Source: Anaerolineales bacterium
GTDB lineage: Bacteria > Chloroflexota > Anaerolineae > Anaerolineales > Villigracilaceae
DNA length: 26,064 nt
Direction of reading: 5' to 3'
NCBI GenBank assembly: GCA_015489255.1
Contig: WGAD01000031.1
Coordinates: 1-26,064 of the forward strand
Within the stretch, counting starts at the first letter, position 1; every line of letters begins with the position of its first letter. The position numbers and the translations under genes were made by a program. The notes beneath the pieces are model-generated. The model did no database searches and had not been told where the DNA came from. It saw only the letters and a program-made list of their open reading frames with translations. Below, piece by piece: positions 5,323 to 13,801 of this stretch.

Positions 5323-7884
5323 ATGAAACGATGGCAAAAGATTGGCCTGGGTACGGTGGTGCTGGCGGCCTTGCTCCTGGCTGGCGTGTTTTATTGGTTC
5401 CGTGTGTACCTGCCCCAGCAGGTGGCGCCCCGGTCTTTCCCGCAGGTGGAGGGCGAACTGCAAGCCGAAGGCTTGCTGGAGCCGGTGGATATCGTGCGGG
5501 ATGAAATGGGCATCCCGCATATTTACGCCCAAACCATGCACGATCTCTTCTTCGCCCAGGGCTATGTCCACGCACAGGATCGCTTCTGGCAGATGGACTT
5601 CTGGCGGCACGTGGGCAGCGGACAGTTATCCGAAATGTTTGGCGAAAGCCAGCTGGATACCGACAAATTCCTGCGCACGATGGGGTGGCGGCAGGTGGCC
5701 GAAATGGAGTATGAGCAGCTGGATGCGCGCTCGCGCGCCATTCTGGACGCTTATGCCGAGGGGGTGAATGCCTACCTCCAAGGACGGGAGCCGGAGGCGC
5801 TTTCATTGGAATATAAGGTGCTGGCGCTGCTCAATCGTGATTACCGCATCCAGCCCTGGACACCGGTGGATTCGCTGGTCTGGGGGAAGGCAATGGCCTG
5901 GGACCTGCGCGGCAACATGGATAATGAAATCGCCCGGGCCGTGCTGCTGGGCAGCCTGCCGCCGGAACAGGTGGATTTGCTCTACCCGCCTTACCCGCAG
6001 GATCTGCCGACCATTGTGACCCAACCCTGGGGTGACCGAGCCGCCTCTCAGGATGCGCAGGCCGCCGCAGCGGCCCGCAGCCTGGACGCCGCAGTCTGGG
6101 ATCAGCTGCAATCCCGTTTCCAGGCGCTGGATGCGCTCATCGGGGAGACCGGGATCGGCGTGGGATCCAATTCCTGGGCGTTGAGCGGGGAGTGGACGAC
6201 CACCGGCAAGCCGATGCTGGCAAACGACCCCCATCTGAGCATTCAGATGCCCTCGATCTGGTATCAGATCACCCTGCATTGCCAGCCGGTGGACGCAGAA
6301 TGCCCGTTTTCTGTGGGCGGCTTTTCGTTTGCCGGTGTGCCGGGCGTGATCATCGGGCATAATGAACGTGTGGCCTGGGGGTTCACCAACGTAGACCCGG
6401 ACGTCATGGACCTGTACATCGAGAAGATCAACCCAGATAATCCGCTGCAGTATGAATACCAGGGCGAATGGGTAGATTTTGAAACCCGCGAAGAGACCAT
6501 CGCCGTTGCCGGCGGCGAACCGGTGACCATTACGGTTCTCAGTTCGCGCCACGGCCCGATTATCTCGGACGTGTACGGCCCGCTGAAAGATGAAGTTGAT
6601 ACAAAAGAAAACCCGGATGCGCAGCCCTTCCGCGATCAGGCCGGCATTGACCTGCCGGAACATTACGCCATCGCCCTTTCGTGGACGGCGCTGAGGCCCT
6701 CGACGCCTTTCGAGGCCATTTGGGGGTTCAACATGGCGCAAAACTGGGAGGCGTTTCGCCAGGCGGCGAGTTCGTTCCATGTTCCGGCGCAAAACCTGGT
6801 CTATGCCGATGTCGATGGCAACATTGGCTATCAAATGCCTGGCCTGGTTCCCATTCGCAAAGCGGGCGATGGTCGCTTGCCGGTGCCGGGATGGACTGGA
6901 GAATACGATTGGGCCGGCTACATCCCCTTCGAAGATTTGCCCTCAGCCTTCAACCCGCCGGAAGGGTACATCGTCACAGCCAACAACCGGGTGCCGCCCT
7001 GGGATTACCCCTACCTGATTACCACCGACTGGACCTATGGCTTTCGGGCGGCGCGCATTCTCGACATGCTGGCTGCCATGCCCGGCAAGGTAAGCGCAGA
7101 AGACATTAAGGTAATGCAGTTTGACGCCAAAAACATGAACGCCGAGCGTTTGACGCCAATTTTGCTGTCTTTGCCCATGGAAGGAGAAGAGGCCGACGTG
7201 CGCGACCGCTTCCTGGCCTCCTGGGATTATCAGAACCGTGCCGATTCGCAGTCGGCTGCTGTCTTTGCCTACTTCTGGCAGCGGCTGCTGCTGGATACGT
7301 TTGCCGACGACTTGCCGGAAGCGTACTGGCCGGAAGGCGGGGAGCGCTGGATGCAGGTCATGCGCCTGCTGATAGATGAGCCGGATCATCCGTTTTGGGA
7401 TGATGTCACCACGCCCGAGCGTGAGAACCGGGATGATATCTTCTTGCGCGCTTGGGAGGAGACGGTGGCAGATTTGCGCGCCGACTACGGTCGTGATCCA
7501 GCCGACTGGCCCGCCTGGGGCGATTTGCACGTCGCTGTTTTTCGCAACCAGACACTGGGCATGTCGGGCGTTGGTTTGATCGAAGACCTCTTCAACCGCG
7601 GGCCGTATGCTGCTGCAGGCGGCAAAGGGTTGGTCAACGCCACCGGCTGGAAAGTGACAGAAGGCTTCGAGGTCACCTGGTTGCCCTCCATGCGCATGAT
7701 CGTCGACCTGGGCGATCTGAATGCCTCTGAAACAGTGCACACAACGGGCCAGTCGGGCCATGCCTTTCATCCGCATTATGACGATATGGCGCCGTTGTGG
7801 GCAGCTGGTGAATACTACCCAATGTGGTGGGATGAGGCGGATGTGCGCACGCACGCCGAGGGAACGTTACGCCTGGTTCCATAA
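5323..7884 (+). CDS. Penicillin acylase family (Ntn) amidohydrolase
   Basis: This 853-residue S45-family N-terminal-nucleophile hydrolase is made as one precursor that cuts itself into alpha and beta chains. A signal-anchor helix occupies about residues 7-26. The alpha-chain hallmark VDIVRDEMGIPHIYA and YVHAQDRFWQMDF follow. The new N-terminus and nucleophile is Ser282 in GVGSNSWALSG, preceded by Gly281 at the cleavage point; NDPHLSIQMPSIWY, just after it, is also characteristic. GNIGYQMPGLVPIR and TANNRVPPWDY are conserved beta-chain segments. AAGGAGG lies 7 nt before the ATG. The family cleaves amides of beta-lactams, acyl-homoserine lactones and other N-acyl compounds; the natural substrate here is unknown. 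It is a single-gene unit ending at a strong terminator. Confidence 0.95.
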   Translation: MKRWQKIGLGTVVLAALLLAGVFYWFRVYLPQQVAPRSFPQVEGELQAEGLLEPVDIVRDEMGIPHIYAQTMHDLFFAQGYVHAQDRFWQMDFWRHVGSGQLSEMFGESQLDTDKFLRTMGWRQVAEMEYEQLDARSRAILDAYAEGVNAYLQGREPEALSLEYKVLALLNRDYRIQPWTPVDSLVWGKAMAWDLRGNMDNEIARAVLLGSLPPEQVDLLYPPYPQDLPTIVTQPWGDRAASQDAQAAAAARSLDAAVWDQLQSRFQALDALIGETGIGVGSNSWALSGEWTTTGKPMLANDPHLSIQMPSIWYQITLHCQPVDAECPFSVGGFSFAGVPGVIIGHNERVAWGFTNVDPDVMDLYIEKINPDNPLQYEYQGEWVDFETREETIAVAGGEPVTITVLSSRHGPIISDVYGPLKDEVDTKENPDAQPFRDQAGIDLPEHYAIALSWTALRPSTPFEAIWGFNMAQNWEAFRQAASSFHVPAQNLVYADVDGNIGYQMPGLVPIRKAGDGRLPVPGWTGEYDWAGYIPFEDLPSAFNPPEGYIVTANNRVPPWDYPYLITTDWTYGFRAARILDMLAAMPGKVSAEDIKVMQFDAKNMNAERLTPILLSLPMEGEEADVRDRFLASWDYQNRADSQSAAVFAYFWQRLLLDTFADDLPEAYWPEGGERWMQVMRLLIDEPDHPFWDDVTTPERENRDDIFLRAWEETVADLRADYGRDPADWPAWGDLHVAVFRNQTLGMSGVGLIEDLFNRGPYAAAGGKGLVNATGWKVTEGFEVTWLPSMRMIVDLGDLNASETVHTTGQSGHAFHPHYDDMAPLWAAGEYYPMWWDEADVRTHAEGTLRLVP

Positions 7885-7901
7885 AGGGCGCTTCTGATGA
7901 G

Positions 7902-7945
7902 CACAGCCGCCTCTTCTTCGGGGCGGCTGTGTTGCGGTTTTATTT
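7902..7945 (+). terminator. Rho-independent terminator after the acylase gene
   Basis: A perfect 10-bp stem, CACAGCCGCC (7902-7911) with GGCGGCTGTG (7922-7931), is followed by TTGCGGTTTTATTTT. Confidence 0.85.
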
Positions 7946-7971
7946 TCACCTATTTTTACCCAAAATGCCTT

Positions 7972-7977
7972 TATAAT
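7972..7977 (+). promoter_or_regulatory. -10 box placed for a leaderless E1 transcript
   Basis: TATAAT ends 6 nt before the ATG at 7984, so the usual start site falls on the A of the start codon. No Shine-Dalgarno exists in this AT-rich stretch and no convincing -35 is visible. Confidence 0.55.
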
Positions 7978-7983
7978 AAAAAC

Positions 7984-10044
7984 ATGGCTACTTACACCCT
8001 CCCCGAAATAGATTGGCAAGAAATTGCGCGCCTGGTGCTGCGCTCGCGGGCGTTAGATGAGCTGGAAGAAGGCACGCTTACCCCGCAAAAGAAGGTCAAA
8101 TATCAGTTTTCCGCCAAAGGGCACGAACTGGCACAGGTCCTTCTCGGCTGGCATTTGAACCATCCGCACGATGGGGCCACCGTGTACTACCGCTCGCGCC
8201 CGCTGATGATGACGCTGGGGCTGAGCCTGCGCGAGGCTCTTGCCAGCAGCCTGGCCCGCTCGGGGTCGATCACCGAGGGGCGGGATGTGGGCGTGATGTT
8301 TGCCTTGCCGCCGCGCCGTGGCGCAACAGTCTTGCCAGCTTCTGGCGATGTGGGGGCACAATATTCCCCGGCGGCGGGTTGGGCACAGGCCATCCGCTAC
8401 CGCAGCCAGACGTTGGGAGAGGCCGATTGGCAGGGAGCGCTGGCTGTGGCCTGTGGCGGCGAAGGTTCGGCAGCGGCCAACGGGTTTTGGGCGGCTTTGA
8501 ACATCGCCACCACCCGCAATGTGCCCCTGTTGTTCTTCATAGAAGACAACCGCTTTGCCATTTCCGTCCGCAGCCAGCGGCAGTATCCCGGCGGTGATCT
8601 GACCGCCAACCTGGCTTCCTATGGCAACCTGAAAATTTTTACAGGCGACGGCACAGACCCGGCCCAGGCCGCCGAGGTTATCCGGGCGGCGGTGACCTAC
8701 GTCCGCAAGGCCCAGTCTCCGGCCTTGCTGCGTTTGCAGGTTGTGCGCCTGATGGGGCACACCTTCATCGACAACCAGGCATACAAAACCGCTGCGGAGC
8801 GCGAGGCAGAAGCGCGGCGCGATCCCTTGCGCCAGCTGCAAGATTTTCTCCCCCACCTGGACTGGCCCGCTTTGCAAAGAGAAGTGACAACCGAACTCCA
8901 GGAGGCCCTGTCGGAGGCTGAGGCCCAACCCGAGCCAGACCCGAAACAGGCAGCCCGTCACCTGTTCTACGAGGTGCCGCAGCAAGTGGGCGGCTTATTG
9001 CCCGAGATCCGGCAAGGGGTGTTGCTGCCGATGCCAGCGGGCAGCCAGGAACCGCGCCCGGCCTCCCCGCAGCGGGTGGGGCTGGTCGAGGCCGTCCGGC
9101 GGGTGTTGACGGAAGAGATGTCCCTCAATCCGCGCATCCTGGTCTTTGGCGAAGACGTGGGACGCAAAGGCGGCGTGCACGGGGCAACGGCGCACTTGCA
9201 AAAGCGGTTTGGCGAGGCGCGGGTGTTCGATACCTCGCTCAACGAAGACGGCATTATGGGGTCGGCAACGGGCATGGCGCTGGCGGGCTTGCTGCCTGTG
9301 CCCGAGATCCAGTTTCGCAAATACGCAGACCCGGCCACCGAACAAATCAACGACAACGGCACCATGCGCTGGCGCATGGCGGGAAAATTTGCCGCTCCGG
9401 TGGTGTTGCGCATGCCAGTTGGCTTTGCCCGCACCACTGGCGACCCCTGGCACTCGGTAACCGCCGAAGCGGTATACGCGCACACGCTGGGCTGGAAGCT
9501 GGCCTTTCCCTCCAATGCCGAAGACGCTGCCGGGTTAATGCGCGCAGCCTTGCGCGGCAACGATCCGGTCATCTTTTTCGAACATCGTGCCTTGCTCGAT
9601 GCTGCGGAAGCGCGCTGCCCCTACCCGGGACCGGACTATCTTTTGCCCTTTGGCCGGGCAACCTACCGTTTGCGCGGCGCCGGTCTGACGGTGGTGACCT
9701 GGGGGGCGATGGTGTATCGCTGCCTGCAAGCTGCGGAGGCCTGGCCCGGAGAGATCGACTTGCTCGATCTGCGGACGATCGTACCCTGGGACCAGGAGCG
9801 GGTGATGGATTCTGTGCGGCGCACGGGGAAGTTGCTGGTGGTGCACGAAGACACGCGCACCGGCGGCTTTGCCGCCGAGATCATGGCAGCCGTGACCGAG
9901 GAGGCTTTCGAATACCTGGACGGGCCGCCGCGGCGGCTGACGACGGCAGATTGCATGATCCCTTACAACGCCGCCTTGATGGACGCCGTTGTGCCCACGG
10001 TGGACGCGATCCGCCGGGCAATGGGCGACCTGCTGGCTTATTGA
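7984..10044 (+). CDS. 2-oxoacid (branched-chain-type) dehydrogenase E1, fused alpha and beta
   Basis: One 686-residue chain carries both halves of a thiamin-diphosphate E1 that decarboxylates 2-oxoacids and passes the acyl group to a lipoyl E2. The alpha part (about 1-330) has the ThDP/Mg motif GGEGS (158-162) ending at Asn189 in IEDNRFAIS; GEG resembles branched-chain E1 more than pyruvate E1 (GDG). A Pro/Gln/Glu-rich linker (about 330-365) follows. The beta part (about 366-686) has FGEDVGRKGGVHG, NEDGIMGSATGMALAG and PEIQFRKYADPA, plus the conserved catalytic-pocket His490 in PWHSVTAEA. I choose the ATG at 7984; in-frame sequence up to 7897 runs through the acylase terminator. The 3' end overlaps the convergent hydrolase by 7 bp. 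No E2, E3 or lipoylation genes are in the window. Substrate range is inferred. Confidence 0.93.
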   Translation: MATYTLPEIDWQEIARLVLRSRALDELEEGTLTPQKKVKYQFSAKGHELAQVLLGWHLNHPHDGATVYYRSRPLMMTLGLSLREALASSLARSGSITEGRDVGVMFALPPRRGATVLPASGDVGAQYSPAAGWAQAIRYRSQTLGEADWQGALAVACGGEGSAAANGFWAALNIATTRNVPLLFFIEDNRFAISVRSQRQYPGGDLTANLASYGNLKIFTGDGTDPAQAAEVIRAAVTYVRKAQSPALLRLQVVRLMGHTFIDNQAYKTAAEREAEARRDPLRQLQDFLPHLDWPALQREVTTELQEALSEAEAQPEPDPKQAARHLFYEVPQQVGGLLPEIRQGVLLPMPAGSQEPRPASPQRVGLVEAVRRVLTEEMSLNPRILVFGEDVGRKGGVHGATAHLQKRFGEARVFDTSLNEDGIMGSATGMALAGLLPVPEIQFRKYADPATEQINDNGTMRWRMAGKFAAPVVLRMPVGFARTTGDPWHSVTAEAVYAHTLGWKLAFPSNAEDAAGLMRAALRGNDPVIFFEHRALLDAAEARCPYPGPDYLLPFGRATYRLRGAGLTVVTWGAMVYRCLQAAEAWPGEIDLLDLRTIVPWDQERVMDSVRRTGKLLVVHEDTRTGGFAAEIMAAVTEEAFEYLDGPPRRLTTADCMIPYNAALMDAVVPTVDAIRRAMGDLLAY

Positions 10045-10922
10045 CCCTCTGGGGAGACAGGGGACGCAGAGCCGAAAGCCTGAGCCAAAAAGCCGTGCAC
10101 ACGCGGCCAAAACTCCGGATGGGTGCAGCAATTGCTGTGCCCTTTGCCCGGGACGATCCACAGCGTGCTCTGCCCGGGAGGTGCGGCCTGCTGAAGCTGG
10201 CGAGCCTGCTCCAGGGAGACCGTCTCGTCCCGCTCGCCATGGATGATCAAAAACTGCGCTGCCGCCTGCCCAATGTGGTTGACCGGCGCGATGGCGTCGA
10301 GATCTATGCGGTAACGCCATTGCATAAAAGCAAAGAGGAAACGGATGATGAAATCTGGCAGGCCTTTTTTCTCCATTTCCCAGCGCATGGTATCGATCGG
10401 GTGGCCGATGGCGCCCACCGTGACAACGGCGCGGATTTGCGGGCAGAGACCAGCGGCGTTGATAGCTGCTCCGCCGCCGATGGACAAGCCCAGGATACCG
10501 ATCTGCTGCGCGGCCTGCGGCTGCTGGTTTTCCAGGTAGCGGACAGCGGCGCAGGTATCTTCGGTAAACGTCCACACCGTCGGGTGGGGAATGCGATCGC
10601 TATCGCCGTGGTTGCGGGCATCGAAGGCCAGCAGGTGATACCCCTGCGCGTGCAACTGGCGGATATGCCGCAACATGCGTTCACGGTTGCGGCTCCAGCC
10701 GTGCACCAGCACCAGCGTTGGCCGCCCTGTCTGCCCGGGGATCCACCAGGCGGCCAGGCTTTCGCCGCTTTCCAGCGGCAGACGGACTTCCTCGAAGGGG
10801 ATGTCGTCGTCCGCGGGTGTCCGCCTGGGCGACGTGATTTTGTAAGCGTACATGCGTTCCATCAACCGATCGATCAGCAGCAAGCCGAGAATCAGCCCTG
10901 CCAGCAGCCATAACCAGGCCAT
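10038..10922 (-). CDS. Alpha/beta hydrolase with N-terminal membrane anchor
   Basis: This 294-residue serine hydrolase begins with a hydrophobic helix (about residues 2-17), so it is probably membrane-tethered. The oxyanion-hole segment LVHGWSRN starts near residue 72. The nucleophile elbow is GLSIGG with Ser147, and the likely acid and base are Asp232 (HGERDETV) and His262 (PGKGHSN), giving a complete triad. FDARNHGDSD is typical of this branch (DUF1749/BAAT-like and acylaminoacyl-peptidase-like hydrolases). AGGAGG precedes the ATG. It is the last gene of a five-gene minus-strand operon, 9 bp after the MazG-like gene, and overlaps the E1 gene end. The substrate is unknown. Confidence 0.9.
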   Translation of the reverse strand: MAWLWLLAGLILGLLLIDRLMERMYAYKITSPRRTPADDDIPFEEVRLPLESGESLAAWWIPGQTGRPTLVLVHGWSRNRERMLRHIRQLHAQGYHLLAFDARNHGDSDRIPHPTVWTFTEDTCAAVRYLENQQPQAAQQIGILGLSIGGGAAINAAGLCPQIRAVVTVGAIGHPIDTMRWEMEKKGLPDFIIRFLFAFMQWRYRIDLDAIAPVNHIGQAAAQFLIIHGERDETVSLEQARQLQQAAPPGQSTLWIVPGKGHSNCCTHPEFWPRVHGFLAQAFGSASPVSPEGQ

Positions 10923-10931
10923 GTTTTCCTC

Positions 10932-11261
10932 CTAGCGATGATCGCCATCCCCGCGGATGACGCCGCGAGATTGCCGATCGGCAAGTTTGGCGATGTTGTA
11001 GCGGGCGATCTCCTCGAGGCTGAAGCCCAGTTCCGTGGCGATCTGGGTCAGATACCAGAGCACGTCGCCCAGCTCGGCTTTCAAATCCTCGCGGATCGTT
11101 TCATCCAGCTGGCCGTTGCGGTCGCGGAAGAGTTTTTTGATCTTCCCGGCCACCTCGCCGGCTTCATTGGTCAGCCCAAGGGTGGGGTAAACGATCGGGT
11201 GCCCGATGGCCGGATATTTGGCCGTGCGGCGCGAAAGGCGCTGGTATTCGGCAAAATCCAT
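10932..11261 (-). CDS. MazG-like nucleotide pyrophosphohydrolase
   Basis: This 109-residue all-alpha NTP pyrophosphohydrolase is of the short MazG-like type. The metal-binding signature is complete: EAGE (Glu33, Glu36) and ELGD (Glu63, Asp66), with basic KIKKLFRDR between. Such enzymes hydrolyse (d)NTPs, including damaged nucleotides, to monophosphates and act in the cytoplasm as nucleotide-pool cleaners. GGAGG lies about 7 nt before the ATG. The gene starts 2 bp after the LLM oxidoreductase stop, so translation is probably coupled. The normal MazG partner genes are absent. Confidence 0.9.
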   Translation of the reverse strand: MDFAEYQRLSRRTAKYPAIGHPIVYPTLGLTNEAGEVAGKIKKLFRDRNGQLDETIREDLKAELGDVLWYLTQIATELGFSLEEIARYNIAKLADRQSRGVIRGDGDHR

Positions 11262-11263
11262 GG

Positions 11264-12271
11264 TTAGCCTCCGTGAAAGGCTGTGAGCAATGTCTTCCAG
11301 AAGTCATCGCGCTGCCCGGGGACAAAGGGGGCGTAGAGCGTCAGCCGATCGGCCAGCCCCTGGTAGCGGGAATACAGCGCATCGGCCAACGCCGCAGCGT
11401 TGGGGGCGCGGGTGACGAAGGCGTCTAGCATTTCGTCGCTGATCAGGGCGGGCATTTGTTCCCATTGGCCGCGGGCGGCCAGGGCCGAGAGTTGTGCGGC
11501 GGTTTCCTCCCAGCCGTGCAGCTTCATCACGCGTCGGTAAGAGGGGGTAGAAGCGTAAAAGGCAATTTGCTCACGGGCAAAGGCCAGTTCTTGTTCATCC
11601 AGCGCGGTGAAAACCGTGACCGAAAGAGCTACTTGCTGGCGGCTGCGCCCGGTTTTTTGGGCGCCCTTTTCTATCGCCGGCAGGATGACCTCTTGCAGGT
11701 AGCGCGGAGAATGGAAGGGGTGCGCCAGGAAGCCATCGCAGACTTCGCCGGCCAGCCGCGCCAGCCCGGTGTTGACGCCGGCGATGTAGATGGGGATATC
11801 TGGATGTTCTACCGGCCCCGGATGGAAGAACGGAGACATCAAGGTGATTTGATAATGTTCACTGCGGTAATTGAGCTTTCCGCCGTGCTGCCAGTGATGC
11901 CAGAGGGCGCGGATGGCGCCGATCTGGTCGCGGAGCTTGCCGACGACGGAATCGGGCCAGTCCATGCCGAAACGACGGGTGATGTGTCCTTTGACTTGCG
12001 TACCCAGGCCAAGGATAAAGCGCCCTGCGGAAGCCTGCGCCAGGTCCCAGGCTGTGTAGGCCAGGTCTCCCGGCGAGCGGGCAAAAGCAATGGCAACCGC
12101 GGTGCCCATTGCCAGTCGACGGGTATGTTTGGCGATCAGGGCGTGTGGCAGGAAGGGGTTGTGTTTGGTTTCGCTTGTCCACAGGCCATCGAAGCCAAAG
12201 TCTTCGGCAGCGCGGGCGACCGGCGGCACGTTGCCCAGGGGCATGGGCGGCAGGGCGGCATCGAGTTTCAT
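11264..12271 (-). CDS. LLM-class F420-dependent oxidoreductase
   Basis: This 335-residue protein has the luciferase-like TIM barrel. N-terminal strand KLDAALPPMPLGNV, then FGFDGLWTSETKHNPFLP, LAMGTAVAIAFARSP and FILGLGTQVKGH (the flavin-phosphate-binding region) match the family branch called probable F420-dependent oxidoreductase (MSMEG_2256-like). F420 is used for hydride transfer, but FMN cannot be excluded. I start at the ATG at 12271, which has AAGGAG upstream; an in-frame TTG at 12286 would overlap the preceding stop. It lies between the M42 peptidase and the MazG-like gene in one operon. The substrate is unknown; an F420 biosynthesis search in the genome would support the cofactor call. 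Confidence 0.9.
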   Translation of the reverse strand: MKLDAALPPMPLGNVPPVARAAEDFGFDGLWTSETKHNPFLPHALIAKHTRRLAMGTAVAIAFARSPGDLAYTAWDLAQASAGRFILGLGTQVKGHITRRFGMDWPDSVVGKLRDQIGAIRALWHHWQHGGKLNYRSEHYQITLMSPFFHPGPVEHPDIPIYIAGVNTGLARLAGEVCDGFLAHPFHSPRYLQEVILPAIEKGAQKTGRSRQQVALSVTVFTALDEQELAFAREQIAFYASTPSYRRVMKLHGWEETAAQLSALAARGQWEQMPALISDEMLDAFVTRAPNAAALADALYSRYQGLADRLTLYAPFVPGQRDDFWKTLLTAFHGG

Positions 12272-12282
12272 GGCAGGCTCCT

Positions 12283-13329
12283 TCAATTCAGCAGGTAGGC
12301 CAAAAGCCAGCGCGCGGTGGCTTCCAGCGCCTGGCTGTGGGTGCGTTCATAATTATGCGAGGCGTCCACCCCGGGGCCAATGAGGGCGACGGCCACATCG
12401 GCGCCGGCACGCCAGAGGGCTTCGCCGTCCGAACCGTAATAGGGGTAGAGGTCGGCTTTCCAGGGGATCTCATACTGCGCGGCCAGTTTGCGCAAGCGGT
12501 TGGAAAGGCCGTGATGGTAAGGCCCGCCGCTATCTTTGAGGCAGAGCGTAGCGTGGAACTCATCCGAGGTTTGCCCCTCGCCGACGGCGGCCATATCCAC
12601 CGCCACCAGTTCGTGAATCTCCGTGGGCAAGCCGGCGGCGGCGCCATGGCCGACTTCCTCGTAGTTGCTGATCAGGATGTAGGTGGTTTGGGCGGGCGGT
12701 TGGCCGGCATCGGTCAGGGCTTTGGCGGCGGCCAGGATAGCCGCCACGCCGGCCTTGTCGTCCAGGTGACGCGAGCGGACGAAGCCTTCGGTCATTTCCA
12801 CGCGCGGGTCGAAGACTACATAATCGCCGACCTGGATGCCCAGGGCACGGGTCTCTTCGGCGGAAGAGGTGCGCGCGTCGAGCCGAACTTCCATGTGGTC
12901 ATCATCCCGCGGGCTGTCTTTGGTTGCGGCGCCATAGACATGAACAGAGGCCGTTGTGAGAAGCAGGCTGCCGCGGATCCGCTGGCCGCTTTGAGTATAA
13001 ACCCAGCAGCCTTCGCCTTCAACGAAATTCCAGGGGAAGCCGCCAATTTTGCTCACCTTCAGGCGTCCATTGGCTTTAATTTCGCGCACCATGGCACCCA
13101 GGGTGTCCACGTGGGCAGTCAGGGCACGGGGCACATCGTTCTTTTCTCCCGGCAAGGTGACCAGCAGCGCACCTTTACGCGTGCGGCGGGTTTCCAGGTG
13201 CAGCGCCCGAAAGGCAGACTCGGCCAGCGCAATGGCCGCCCCGGTGAACCCGGTGGGCGAGGGAGTATTGAGCAAATTGACGAGAAAATCCAGCATGTAT
13301 TCGGTGTCGAGTGGAGGGAGTTTGCGCAT
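12283..13329 (-). CDS. M42-family metalloaminopeptidase / endoglucanase-like
   Basis: This 348-residue dinuclear metallopeptidase of clan MH forms large cytoplasmic shells that trim peptides. Metal ligands and catalytic residues can be placed: His73 and Asp75 in TAHVDTLGA, the bridging Asp190 in RHLDDKAG, the general base and ligand pair Glu224-Glu225 in NYEEVGHG, Asp245 in VAVDMAA, and His325 near the C-terminus in SHNYERTH. The length is normal. AAAGGAA lies about 8 nt before the ATG. It follows the thioesterase stop by 27 bp and precedes the LLM gene by 11 bp. Family members are often mis-annotated as endoglucanases; aminopeptidase activity is the better guess. Confidence 0.92.
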   Translation of the reverse strand: MRKLPPLDTEYMLDFLVNLLNTPSPTGFTGAAIALAESAFRALHLETRRTRKGALLVTLPGEKNDVPRALTAHVDTLGAMVREIKANGRLKVSKIGGFPWNFVEGEGCWVYTQSGQRIRGSLLLTTASVHVYGAATKDSPRDDDHMEVRLDARTSSAEETRALGIQVGDYVVFDPRVEMTEGFVRSRHLDDKAGVAAILAAAKALTDAGQPPAQTTYILISNYEEVGHGAAAGLPTEIHELVAVDMAAVGEGQTSDEFHATLCLKDSGGPYHHGLSNRLRKLAAQYEIPWKADLYPYYGSDGEALWRAGADVAVALIGPGVDASHNYERTHSQALEATARWLLAYLLN

Positions 13330-13356
13330 CGGTTGGTTCCTTTCTCGGAGGCAGTT

Positions 13357-13785
13357 TCAGCGTTCTGGCAGACCTTCGAAGCGTTGAATGACCTGGCGCC
13401 AGTGTTGTGGGATGGGAATGGTGGCGCCGCTGTGGTAATCAAAGGTCACCAAAACGGTGCTTCCCTCGGCCAGGACGGTTTGATCGGCGGAGAGATACAG
13501 CCGGTACGCCATGTCCATGCTTTTGTTGCCCAGGCGGGTGATGGCAACCGCAACCCGCACATCCTGCCCAAAGTGAATCGGCTGGCGGTAGGTGATCTCG
13601 GCGGAAGCCAGGATGATGCCGATCTCCAGGAACGATTGTTCCGGGGAGAAAAGCCCCAGATGCATGAGATAGTGCAGGCGGCCATGTTCAAAATAGGTCA
13701 GGTAAGCGGCGTTGTTGACGTGGCCTTGCGGGTCCAGGTCTCCATAACGCACATGGATGGGATGAGAGAATTTAAAGGCGTTCAT
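13357..13785 (-). CDS. Acyl-CoA thioesterase (4-hydroxybenzoyl-CoA type)
   Basis: This 142-residue hot-dog-fold enzyme probably hydrolyses acyl-CoA thioesters. VRYGDLDPQGHVNNAAYLTYFE near the N-terminus contains the catalytic Asp18 (DLDPQGHVNN), followed by the long hot-dog helix. The later strand ITYRQPIHFGQDVRV fits YbgC/FadM-like members. I start at MNAFKFSH (13785): a perfect -10 box ends 6 nt upstream and no ribosome site is present, so it is probably leaderless. The in-frame extension to 13815 would run through the promoter and hairpin. It is the first gene of the minus-strand operon. Confidence 0.9.
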   Translation of the reverse strand: MNAFKFSHPIHVRYGDLDPQGHVNNAAYLTYFEHGRLHYLMHLGLFSPEQSFLEIGIILASAEITYRQPIHFGQDVRVAVAITRLGNKSMDMAYRLYLSADQTVLAEGSTVLVTFDYHSGATIPIPQHWRQVIQRFEGLPER

Positions 13786-13791
13786 GCAGCG

Positions 13792-13797
13792 ATTATA
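13792..13797 (-). promoter_or_regulatory. -10 box placed for a leaderless thioesterase operon transcript
   Basis: TATAAT on the minus strand ends 6 nt before the start codon at 13785, the same spacing as the E1 gene. The -35 region would fall inside the adjacent hairpin. Confidence 0.55.
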
Positions 13798-13801
13798 GCG
13801 C

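Noticed and set aside
5803..6834. 343-codon minus-strand frame inside the acylase gene
   Set aside because: It is antisense to a conserved Ntn hydrolase with an intact catalytic motif; long shadow frames are expected at this GC content.
7897..7983. N-terminal extension of the E1 gene
   Set aside because: It would translate through the acylase terminator hairpin and past a perfect -10 box.
9535..10575. 346-codon minus-strand frame across the E1/hydrolase junction
   Set aside because: Out of frame with the hydrolase, which has a full catalytic triad, and antisense to the E1 beta half.
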